This document shows positions 49,811 to 60,791 of a DNA stretch of 64,000 nucleotides, piece after piece. The notes under the pieces were generated by a model, which was not told the origin of the DNA, did no database searches, and worked only from the letters and a program-made list of their open reading frames with translations. The DNA comes from Setophaga petechia (lineage: Eukaryota > Chordata > Aves > Passeriformes > Parulidae). Each line of letters begins with the position of its first letter. The first letter of the stretch is position 1. The stretch lies in the NCBI GenBank assembly GCA_024362935.1, contig JANCRA010000010.1, forward strand, positions 506,001 to 570,000, given 5' to 3'. Made by a program: the position numbers and the translations under genes.

Positions 49811-52800
49811 GTTGTTTAGTGAGCAGCAACGTTTTCCCCTTGCGAAACAAAGGGAAAAAGCTATTTGCTCAGATGTAGGTATCAAGAAACACTTACTGCC
49901 GTGCACTGACAAGCTAATTGCTACACAGCACTGCGATTGTGTTAGCAGCTTGCAAAGTGCTAGAAAACAGTACTTTCCCACTCTCTTGCCTTTCCCTTCA
50001 CATTAATACTTGAAAGGAAGGCGTCTTAGACAACTTTCTTTTTCTTGTTACAGAACACACTGCAGCCCTCTGTTCAACTTCTAGAACACGATAGGAGATG
50101 TTTAGTGAGCAAGAAGGTTTTCTCCTTGGGAGACATAGTGAAAAAGCTATTTGCTTAGATGTAGGTGACAAGAAACACTTACTGCAGTGCATTCAAAAGC
50201 TAACTGCTACACAGCACTGGGATTGTGTTAGCAGCCTGCAAAGTGCTAGAAAACAGTACTTTCCCACTCTCTTGCCTTTCCCTTCACATTAATACTTGAA
50301 AGGAAGGCATCTTAGACAACTTTCTTTTTCTTGTGTCAAAAAACTCTGCAGCCCTCTCTGCAACATCTACAACACGATGGAAGTTGTTTAGTGAGCAGGA
50401 AGGTTTTCTCCTTGCGAGACATAGTGAAAAAGCTATTTGCTTAGATGTAGGTGACAAGAAACACTTACTGCAGTGCACTGAACAGCTAACTGCTCCACAG
50501 CACTAGTACTGTGTTAGCAGCTTGCAAAGTGCTAGAAAACAGTACTTTCCCACTTTCTTGCCTTTCCCTTCACATTAATACTTGAAAGGAAGGCATCTTA
50601 GACAACTTTCTTTTTCTTGTGTCAAAAAACTCTGCAGCCCTCTCTGCAACATCTACAACACGATGGAAGTTGTTTAGTGAGCAGGAAGGTTTTCTCCTTG
50701 CGAGACATAGTGAAAAAGCTATTTGCTTAGATGTAGGTGACAAGAAACACTTACTGCAGTGCATTGAACAGCTAATTGCTACACAGAACTGGGATTGTGT
50801 TAGCAGCTTGCAAAGTGCTAGAAAACAGTACTTTCCCACTCTCTTGCCTTTCCCTTCACATTAATACTTGAAAGGAAGGCATCTTAGACAACTTTCTTTT
50901 TCTTGTGTCAAAAAACTCTGCAGCCCTCTCTGCCAGATCTACAACACGATGGAAGTTGTTTAGTGAGCAGGAAGGTTTTCTCCTTGCGAGACATAGTGAA
51001 AAAGCTATTTGCTTAGATGTAGGTGACAAGAAACACTTACTGCAGTGCACTGAACAGCTAACTGCTCCACAGCACTAGTACTGTGTTAGCAGCTTGCAAA
51101 GTGCCAGAAAACAGTACTTTCCCACTTTCTTGCCTTTCCCTTCACATTAATACTTGAAAGGAAGGCATCTTAGACAACTTTCTTTTTCTTGTGTCAAAAA
51201 ACTCTGCAGCCCTCTCTGCAACATCTACAACACGATGGAAGTTGTTTAGTGAGCAGGAAGGTTTTCTCCTTGCGAGACATAGTGAAAAAGCTATTTGCTT
51301 AGATGTAGGTGACAAGAAACACTTACTGCAGTGCATTGAACAGCTAATTGCTACACAGAACTGGGATTGTGTTAGCAGCTTGCAAAGTGCTAGAAAACAG
51401 TACTTTCCCACTCTCTTGCCTTTCCCTTCACATTAATACTTGAAAGGAAGGCATCTTAGACAACTTTCTTTTTCTTGTGTCAAAAAACTCTGCAGCCTTC
51501 TCTGCAACATCTACATCACGATGGAATTTGTTTAGTGAGCAGGAAGGTTTTCTCCTTGCGGGACATATTGAAAAAGCTTTTTGCTTAGATGTAGGAGACA
51601 AGAAACACTTACTGCAGTGCACTGAACAGCTAACTGCTACACAGCACTAGGACTGTGTTAGCAGCTTGCAAAGTGCTAGAAAACAGTACTTTCCCACTCT
51701 CTTGCCTTTCCCTTCACATTAATACTTGAAAGGAAGGCGTCTTAGACAACTTTCTTTTTCTTGTGTCAAAACACACTGCAGCCTTCTGTGCAACTTCTAG
51801 AACACGATAGGAGATGTTTAGTGAGCAAGAAGGTTTTCTCCTTGGGAGACATAGTGAAAAAGCTATTTGCTTAGATGTCGGTGACACGAAACACTTACTG
51901 CAGTGGACTGAAAAGCTTACTGCTACACAGCACTGCGATTGTGTTAGCAGCCTGCAAAGTGCTAGAAAACAGTACTTTCCCACTCTCTTGCCTTTCCCTT
52001 CACATTAATACTTGAAAGGAAGGCATCTTAGACAACTTTCTTTTTCTTGTGTCAAAAAACTCTGCAGCGCTCTCTGCAACATCTACTACACGATGGAAGT
52101 TGTTTAGTGAGCAGGAAGGTTTTCTCCTTGCGAGACATTGTGAAAAAGCTATTTGCTTAGATGTAGGTGACAAGAAACACTTACTGCAGTGCACTGAACA
52201 GCTAATTGCTACACAGCACTGGGATTGTGTTAGCAGCTTGCAAAGTGCTAGAAAACAGTACTTTCCCACTCTCTTGCCTTTCCCTTCACATTAATACTTG
52301 AAAGGAAGGCGTCTTAGAGAACTTTGTTTTACATTTTGCAAAACACACTGCAGCCCTCTGTGCAACTTCTACAACACGATGGAAGTTGTTTAGTGAGCAG
52401 CAACGTTTTCCCCTTGCGAGACAAAGTGAAAAAGCTATTTGCTCAGATGTAGGTATCAAGAAACACTTACTGCAGTGCACTGAACAGCTAATTGCTACAC
52501 AGCACTGGGATTGTGTTAGCAGCTTGCAAAGTGCTAGAAAACAGTACTTTCCCACTCTCTTGCCTTTCCCTTCACATTAATACTTGAAAGGAAGGCGTCT
52601 TAGACAACTTTCTTTTTCTTGTGTCAAAACACAGTGCAGCCCTCTGTGCAACTTCTAGGACACGATAGGAAATGTTTAGGGAGCAGGAAGGTTTTCTCCT
52701 TGCGAGACATAGTGAAAAAGCTATTTGCTTAGATGGAGGTGACAAGAAATCCTTACTGCAGTGCAGTGACAAGTTAATTGGTACACAGCACTGGGATTGT

Positions 52801-55800
52801 GTTAGCAGCCTTCAAAGTGCTAGAAAACAGTACTTTCCCACTCTCTTGCCTTTCCCTTCACATTAATACTTGAAAGGAAGGCATCTTTGACAACTTTCTT
52901 TTATATTTTGCAAAACACACTGCAGCCCTCTGTGCAACTTCTACAACACGATGGAAGTTGTTTAGTGAGCAGCAACGTTTTCCCCTTGCGAGACATTGTG
53001 AAAAAGCTATTTGCTCAGATGTAGGTATCAAGAAACACTTACTGCCGTGCACTGACAAGCTAATTGCTACACAGCACTGGGATTGTGTTAGTACCTTGCA
53101 AAGTGCTAGAAAACAGTACTTTCCCACTCTCTTGCCTTTCCCTACACATTAATACTTGAAAGGAAGGCGTCTTAGACAACTTTCTTTTTCTTGTTACAGA
53201 ACACACTGCAGCCCTCTGTGCAACTTCTAGAACACGATAGGAGATGTTTAGTGAGCAGGAAGGTTTTCTCCTTGGGAGACATAGTGAAAAAGTTATTTGC
53301 TTAGATGTAGGTGACAAGAAACACTTACTGCAGTGAAGTGACAAGTTAATTGGTACACAGCACTGGGATTGTGTTAGCAGCCTGCAAAGTGCTAGAAAAC
53401 AGTACTTTCCCACTCTCTTGCCTTTCCCTTCACATTAATACTTGAAAGGAAGGCATCTTAGACAACGTTCTTTTTCTTGTGTCAAAAAACTCTGCAGCCC
53501 TCTCTGCAACATCTACTACACGATGGAAGTTGTTTAGTGAGCAGGAAGGTTTTCTCCTTGCGAGACATACTGAAAAAGCTATTTGCTTAGATGTAGGTGA
53601 CAAGAAACACTTACTGCAGTGCACTGAAAAGCTAACTGCTCCACAGCACTAGTACTGTGTTAGCAGCTTGCAAAGTGCTAGAAAACAGTACTTTCCCACT
53701 CTCTTGCCTTTCCCTTCACATTAATACTTGAAAGGAAGGCGTCTTAGACAACTTTGTTTTACATTTTGCAAAACACACTGCAGCCCTCTGTGCAACTTCT
53801 ACAACACGATGGAAGTTGTTTAGTGAGCAGCAACGTTTTCCTCTTGCGAAACAAAGTGAAAAAGCTATTTGCTCAGATGTAGGTATCAAGAAACACTTAC
53901 TGCCGTGCACTGACAAGCTAATTGCTACACAGCACTGCGATTGTGTTAGCAGCTTGCAAAGTGCTAGAAAACAGTACTTTCCCACTCTCTTGCCTTTCCC
54001 TTCACATTAATACTTGAAAGGAAGGCGTCTTAGACAACTTTCTTTTTCTTGTTACAGAACACACTGCAGCCCTCTGTTCAACTTCTAGAACACGATAGGA
54101 GATGTTTAGTGAGCAAGAAGGTTTTCTCCTTGGGAGACATAGTGAAAAAGCTATTTGCTTAGATGTAGGTGACAAGAAACACTTACTGCAGTGAAGTGAC
54201 AAGTTAATTGGTACACAGCACTGGGATTGTGTTAGCAGCTCTCAAAGTGATTGAAAACAGTACTTTCCCACTCTCTTGCCTTTCCCTTCACATTAATACT
54301 TGAAAGGAAGGCGTCTTAGACAACTTTCTTTTTCTTGTGTCAAAAAACTCTGCAGCCCTCTCTGCCAGATCTACAACACGATGGAAGTTGTTTAGTGAGC
54401 AGGAAGGTTTTCTCCTTGCGAGACATAGTGAAAAAGCTATTTGCTTAGATGTAGGTGACAAGAAACACTTACTGCAGGGCACTGAACAGCTAACTGCTCC
54501 ACAGCACTAGTACTGTGTTAGCAGCTTGCAAAATGCTAGAAAACAGTACTTTCCCACTTTCTTGCCTTTCCCTTCACATTAATACTTGAAAGGAAGGCAT
54601 CTTAGACAACTTTCTTTTTCTTGTGTCAAAAAACTCTGCAGCCCTCTCTGCAACATCTACAACACGATGGAAGTTGTTTAGTGAGCAGGAAGGTTTTCTC
54701 CTTGCGAGACATACTGAAAAAGCTATTTGCTTAGATGTAGGTGACAAGAAACACTTACTGCAGTGCACTGAAAAGCTAACTGCTCCACAGCACTAGTACT
54801 GTGTTAGCAGCTTGCAAAGTGCTAGAAAACAGTACTTTCCCACTCTCTTGCCTTTCCCTTCACATTAATACTTGAAAGGAAGGCGTCTTAGACAACTTTG
54901 TTTTACATTTTGCAAAACACACTGCAGCCCTCTGTGCAACTTCTACAACACGATGGAAGTTGTTTAGTGAGCAGCAACGTTTTCCCCTTGCGAAACAAAG
55001 GGAAAAAGCTATTTGCTCAGATGTAGGTATCAAGAAACACTTACTGCCGTGCACTGACAAGCTAATTGCTACACAGCACTGCGATTGTGTTAGCAGCTTG
55101 CAAAGTGCTAGAAAACAGTACTTTCCCACTCTCTTGCCTTTCCCTTCACATTAATACTTGAAAGGAAGGCGTCTTAGACAACTTTCTTTTTCTTGTTACA
55201 GAACACACTGCAGCCCTATGTTCAACTTCTACAACACGATAGGAGATGTTTAGTGAGCAAGAAGGTTTTCTCCTTGGGAGACATAGTGAAAAAGCTATTT
55301 GCTTAGATGTAGGTGACAAGAAACACTTACTGCAGTGAAGTGACAAGTTAATTGGTACACAGCACTGGGATTGTGTTAGCAGCTCTCAAAGTGATTGAAA
55401 ACAGTACTTTCCCACTCTCTTGCCTTTCCCTTCACATTAATACTTGAAAGGAAGGCGTCTTAGACAACTTTCTTTTTCTTGTGTCAAAAAACTCTGCAGC
55501 CCTCTCTGCCAGATCTACAACACGATGGAAGTTGTTTAGTGAGCAGGAAGGTTTTCTCCTTGCGAGACATAGTGAAAAAGCTATTTGCTTAGATGTAGGT
55601 GACAAGAAACACTTACTGCAGTGCACTGAACAGCTAACTGCTCCACAGAACTGGGATTGTGTTAGCAGCTTGCAAAGTGCTAGAAAACAGTACTTTCCCA
55701 CTCTCTTGCCTTTCCCTTCACATTAATACTTGAAAGGAAGGCATCTTAGACAACTTTCTTTTTCTTGTGTCAAAAAACTCTGCAGCCCTCTCTGCCAGAT

Positions 55801-58318
55801 CTACAACACGATGGAAGTTGTTTAGTGAGCAGGAAGGTTTTCTCCTTGCGAGACATAGTGAAAAAGCTATTTGCTTAGATGTAGGTGACAAGAAACACTT
55901 ACTGCAGTGCACTGAACAGCTAACTGCTCCACAGCACTAGTACTGTGTTAGCAGCTTGCAAAGTGCTAGAAAACAGTACTTTCCCACTCTCTTGCCTTTC
56001 CCTTCACATTAATACTTGAAAGGAAGGCATCTTAGACAACTTTCTTTTTCTTGTGTCAAAAATCTCTGCAGCCCTCTCTGCAACATCTACAACACGATGG
56101 AAGTTGTTTAGTGAGCAGGAAGGTTTTCTCCTTGCGAGACATAGTGAAAAAGCTATTTGCTTAGATGTAGGTGACAAGAAACACTTACTGCAGTGCATTG
56201 AACAGCTAATTGCTACACAGAACTGGGATTGTGTTAGCAGCTTGCAAAGTGCTAGAAAACAGTACTTTCCCACTCTCTTGCCTTTCCCTTCACATTAATA
56301 CTTGAAAGGAAGGCATCTTAGACAACTTTCTTTTTCTTGTGTCAAAAAACTCTGCAGCCTTCTCTGCAACATCTACATCACGATGGAATTTGTTTAGTGA
56401 GCAGGAAGGTTTTCTCCTTGCGGGACATAGTGAAAAAGCTTTTTGCTTAGATGTAGGAGACAAGAAACACTTACTGCAGTGCACTGGAAAGCTAACTGCT
56501 CCACAGCACTAGTACTGTGTTCGCAGCTTGCAAAGTGCTAGAAAACAGTACTTTCCCACTCTCTTGCCTTTCCCTTCACATTAATACTTGAAAGGAAGGC
56601 GTCTTAGACAACTTTCTTTTTCTTGTTACAGAACACACTGCAGCCTTCTGTGCAACTTCTAGAACACGATGGAAGTTGTTTAGTGAGCAGGAAGGTTTTC
56701 TCCTTGGGAGACATAGTGAAAAAGCTATTTGCTTAGATGTCGGTGACAAGAAACACTTACTGCAGTGGACTGAAAATCTTACTGCTACACAGCACTGCGA
56801 TTGTGTTAGCAGCCTGCAAAGTGCTAGAAAACAGTACTTTCCCACTCTCTTGCCTTTCCCTTCACATTAATACTTGAAAGGAAGGCATCTTAGACAACTT
56901 TCTTTTTCTTGTGTCAAAAAACTCTGCAGCCCTCTGTGCAACTTCTACAACACGATGGAAGTTGTTTAGTGAGCAGCAACGTTTTCCCCTTGCGAGACAA
57001 AGTGAAAAAGCTATTTGCTCAGATGTAGGTATCAAGAAACACTTACTGCCGTGCACTGACAATCTAATTGCTACACAGCACTGGGATTGTGTTAGCAGCT
57101 TGCAAAGTGCTAGAAAACAGTACTTTCCCACTCTCTTGCCTTTCCCTACACATTAATACTTGAAAGGAAGGCGTCTTAGACAACTTTCTTTTTCTTGTTA
57201 CAGAACACACTGCAGCCCTCTGTTCAACTTCTAGAACACGATAGGAGATGTTTAGTGAGCAAGAAGGTTTTCTCCTTGGGAGACATAGTGAAAAAGCTAT
57301 TTGCTTAGATGTAGGTGACAAGAAACACTTACTGCAGTGCATTCAAAAGCTAACTGCTACACAGCACTGGGATTGTGTTAGCAGCCTGCAAAGTGCTAGA
57401 AAACAGTACTTTCCCACTCTCTTGCCTTTCCCTTCACATTAATACTTGAAAGGAAGGCATCTTAGACAACTTTCTTTTTCTTGTGTCAAAAAACTCTGCA
57501 GCCCTCTCTGCAACATCTACAACACGATGGAAGTTGTTTAGTGAGCAGGAAGGTTTTCTCCTTGCGAGACATAGTGAAAAAGCTATTTGCTTAGATGTAG
57601 GTGACAAGAAACACTTACTGCCGTGCACTGAACAGCTAATTGCTACACAGAACTGGGATTGTGTTAGCAGCTTGCAAAGTGCTAGAAAACAGTACTTTCC
57701 CACTCTCTTGCCTTTCCCTTCACATTAATACTTGAAAGGAAGGCATCTTAGACAACTTTCTTTTTCTTGTGTCAAAAACCTCTGCAGCCCTCTCTGCAAC
57801 ATGTACAACACGATGGAAGTTGTTTAGTGAGCAGGAAGGTTTTCTCCTTGCGAGACATAGTGAAAAAGCTATTTGCTTAGATGTAGGTGACAAGAAACAC
57901 TTACTGCAGTGCACTGAACAGCTAATTGCTACACAGAACTGGGATTGTGTTAGCAGCTTGCAAAGTGCTAGAAAACAGTACTTTCCCACTCTCTTGCCTT
58001 TCCCTTCACATTAATACTTGAAAGGAAGGCGTCTTAGACAACTTTCTTTTTCTTGTTACAGAACACACTGCAGCCCTCTGTGCAACTTCTAGAACACGAT
58101 AGGAAATGTTTAGTGAGCAGGAAGGTTTTCTCCTTGCGAGACATAGTGAAAAAGCTATTTGCTTAGATATAGGTGACAAGAAACCCTTACTCCAGTGCAG
58201 TGACAAGTTAATTGGTACACAGCACTGGGATTGTGTTAGCAGCCTGCAAAGTGCTAGAAAACAGTACTTTCCCACTCTCTTGCCTTTCCCTTCACATTAA
58301 TACTTGAAAGGAAGGCGT
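49811..58318 (+). repeat. Canonical array leading into block 3
   Basis: About 30 monomers. 51428-53715 resembles the 8-mer of the 20-kb region but with hybrid units. Near 51770 a GTGTCAAAACAC linker replaces the acceptor type in the GATGTCGGTGAC monomer. 56576 has CACGATGGAAG in place of CACGATAGGAG in that same subtype. From about 57223 the sequence matches 1-1096 at offset 57,222. Confidence 0.82.
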
Positions 58319-59602
58319 CTTAGACAACTTTCTTTTTCTTGCTGCAAAACATTCTGCAGCCCTCTGTGCAACCTGTACAGCACGATGGAAGTTGTTTAAT
58401 GAGCAGGAACATTTTCTCCTAGTGAGAGATATTGAAAAAGCTTTTTGCTTAGATGTAGGTTACCACAGGCAGTTACTGCAGTGCACTGGAAAGCTAATAG
58501 ATGCACAACACTGGGATTGTGTGCCCAGCTTGCAAAGTGGTAGGAAACAGTACCTTTCCACTCTTCCTGCTTTTTCCATGCACATTACTATTCGAATGGA
58601 AAGAATTTTAGACAACTTTCTTTGGCTTCTTGCAAAACACTCTGCACACCTGCCTGCAATCTCTAGAAGTCGATGGGAGATATTTTCTGAACTGGCTCAG
58701 TTTCTCTTTGCAAGACATGGGGAAAAAGCAATTTGCTTAGATATAGGTGAAAAGAGGCACCTACTACAGTGCACTGCAAGCTAATTGCTGCACAACACGC
58801 AGATTGTGTAAGCAGGTTGCAAACTGATAGAAAACAGTACCTCTCCCTTCTCCTGCCTTTTCTATTCACATTTCTATTTGAATGCAAGGCGTTTTAGACA
58901 ACTTTCTTTTGCTTCTTGCAAAACACTCTGCACACCTGCCTGCAATCTCTAGAAGTCGATGGGAGATGTTTTCTGAACTGGCTCAGTTTCTCCTTGCGAG
59001 ACATGGGGAAAAAGCAATTTGCTTAGATGCAGGTGAAAAGAGGCACCTACTACAGTGCACTGAAAAACTAATTGCTGCACAACTCTGGGATTGTGTAAGC
59101 AGCTTACAAACAGATAGAAAACAGCACCTTTCCACTCTCCTGCCTTTTCCATTGGCATTACTATTCGAATGGCAGCAGTTTTGGACAACTTTCTTTTGCT
59201 TCTTGCAAAACACTCTGCACACCTCCGTGCAACTTCTAGAAAAAATGAGAGTTGTTTTCTGAACTGGTACAGTTTCTCCTGAAGAGATATAATGCAAACG
59301 CTATTGGCTTAGATGTAGTAACAATAGGCAATTATTACAGTGCACTGCAAAGTCAATCGTAGTAGAACACTGGGATTGTGTGTCCAGCTTGCAAACTGGT
59401 AGAAAACAGTACCGATCCGCTCTCCTGCATTTTCCCTTTCCAGGAACATTCGAATTGATGGCTTTTTTGGACAAGTTACTTTTTCTTGTTGCAAAACACG
59501 CTGCAGAGCTGCCTGCAACCTCTAGAGCACGATGGGAGGTTTTTTGTGAACAGACACAGTTTCTCCTGGCGAGACATAATGAAAAAGCTTTTTGCTAAGG
59601 TG
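58319..59602 (+). repeat. Divergent monomer block, copy 3
   Basis: Collinear with 1097-2380 at a constant offset of 57,222. Divergent units start at 58319, 58607, 58893, 59180 and 59466. A private change is GATATTGAAAAAG near 58431 (GATAGTGAAAAAG in the others). At the variable tract near 58489-58510 it agrees with copy 2 against copy 1. At the ACCGATCC site it agrees with copy 1 against copy 2. Confidence 0.9.
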
Positions 59603-59812
59603 TAGCCGGCAGGAGACGCTAAAGACCAGGAGACGGAGCACTGTGCCTTTAAGCGCCACTTCCGGGTGTCTCTCGGCCGTAGCTGTTCTCCGGAGCACGC
59701 CGCGATCGGCGTAACGACACCAGATTCTTCGCGCCAAGAAGCGTCTTCTCCTTCTCCGGGAAAAAGAGACTGCGGCAGCTTCTGAACGGCGAACTACGAA
59801 GCGGCACAAAAC
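59603..59812 (+). promoter_or_regulatory. CpG-rich promoter-like element, copy 3
   Basis: Same element as copies 1 and 2 with two substitutions, both at CpG/CpA positions. At 59658 an A replaces G, turning GCTTCCGG into ACTTCCGG, a better ETS-family match. At 59708 a G replaces A (GATCGGCG). The donor and ATG-less leader are preserved. Copy 3 may differ in strength or in methylation history from the other two. Confidence 0.6.
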
Positions 59813-59818
59813 TGGGAT

Positions 59819-59827
59819 TGGGTAAGC
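59819..59827 (+). other. Candidate 5' splice donor, copy 3
   Basis: TTGG|GTAAGC with the GT at 59822-59823, unchanged from the other two copies. The next TTACAG acceptor ends at 60791, so the shortest predicted intron is about 970 nt, as after promoter 1. Confidence 0.45.
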
Positions 59828-60772
59828 AGCTTTCAAAGTGATAGAAAACAGTACTTTCCCACTCTCTTGCCTTTCCCTTCACATTAATACTTGAAAGGAA
59901 GGCGTCTTAGACAACTTTCTTTTACATTTTGCAAAACACACTGCAGCAGTCTGTTCAACTTCTAGAACACGATAGGAAATGTTTAGTGAGCAGGAAGGTT
60001 TTCTCCTTGCGAGACATAGTGAAAAAGCATTTGCTTAGATATAGGTGACAGGAAACCCTTACTGCAGTGCAGTGACAAGTTAATTGGTACACAGCACTGC
60101 GATTGTGTTAGCAGCTCTCAAAGTGCTAGAAAACAATACTTTCCCACTCTCTTGCCTTTCCCTTCACATTAATACTTGAAAGGAAGGCATCTTAGACAAC
60201 TTTCTTTTTCTTGTGTCAAAAAACTCTGCAGCCCTCTCTGCAACATCTACTACACGATGGAAGTTGTTTAGTGAGCAGGAAGGTTTTCTCCTTGCGAGAC
60301 ATAGTGAAAAAGCTATTTGCTTAGATGTAGGTGACAAGAAACACTTACTGCAGTGCAGTGACAAGTTAATTGGTACACAGCACTGGGATTGTGTTAGCAG
60401 CTCTCAAAGTGCTAGAAAACAGTACTTTCCCACTCTCTTGCCTTTCCCTTCACATTAATACTTGAAAGGAAGGCATCTTAGACAACTTTCTTTTATATTT
60501 TGCAAAACACACTGCAGCCCTCTGTGCAACTTCTACAACACGATGGAAGTTGTTTAGTGAGCAGCAACGTTTTCCCCTTGCGAGACATTGTGAAAAAGCT
60601 ATTTGCTCAGATGTAGGTATCAAGAAACACTTACTGCCGTGCACTGACAAGCTAATTGCTACACAGCACTGGGATTGTGTTAGCAGCTTGCAAAGTGCTA
60701 GAAAACAGTACTTTCCCACTCTCTTGCCTTTCCCTACACATTAATACTTGAAAGGAAGGCGTCTTAGACAAC

Positions 60773-60791
60773 TTTCTTTTTCTTGTTACAG
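60773..60791 (+). other. First splice-acceptor-like site after promoter 3
   Basis: A pyrimidine-rich run ends in TTGTTACAG at 60791. It is the fourth monomer after the donor, the same ordinal position as after promoter 1. The intervening linkers are of ACATTTTGC, GTGTCAAA and ATATTTTGC types. Confidence 0.4.
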
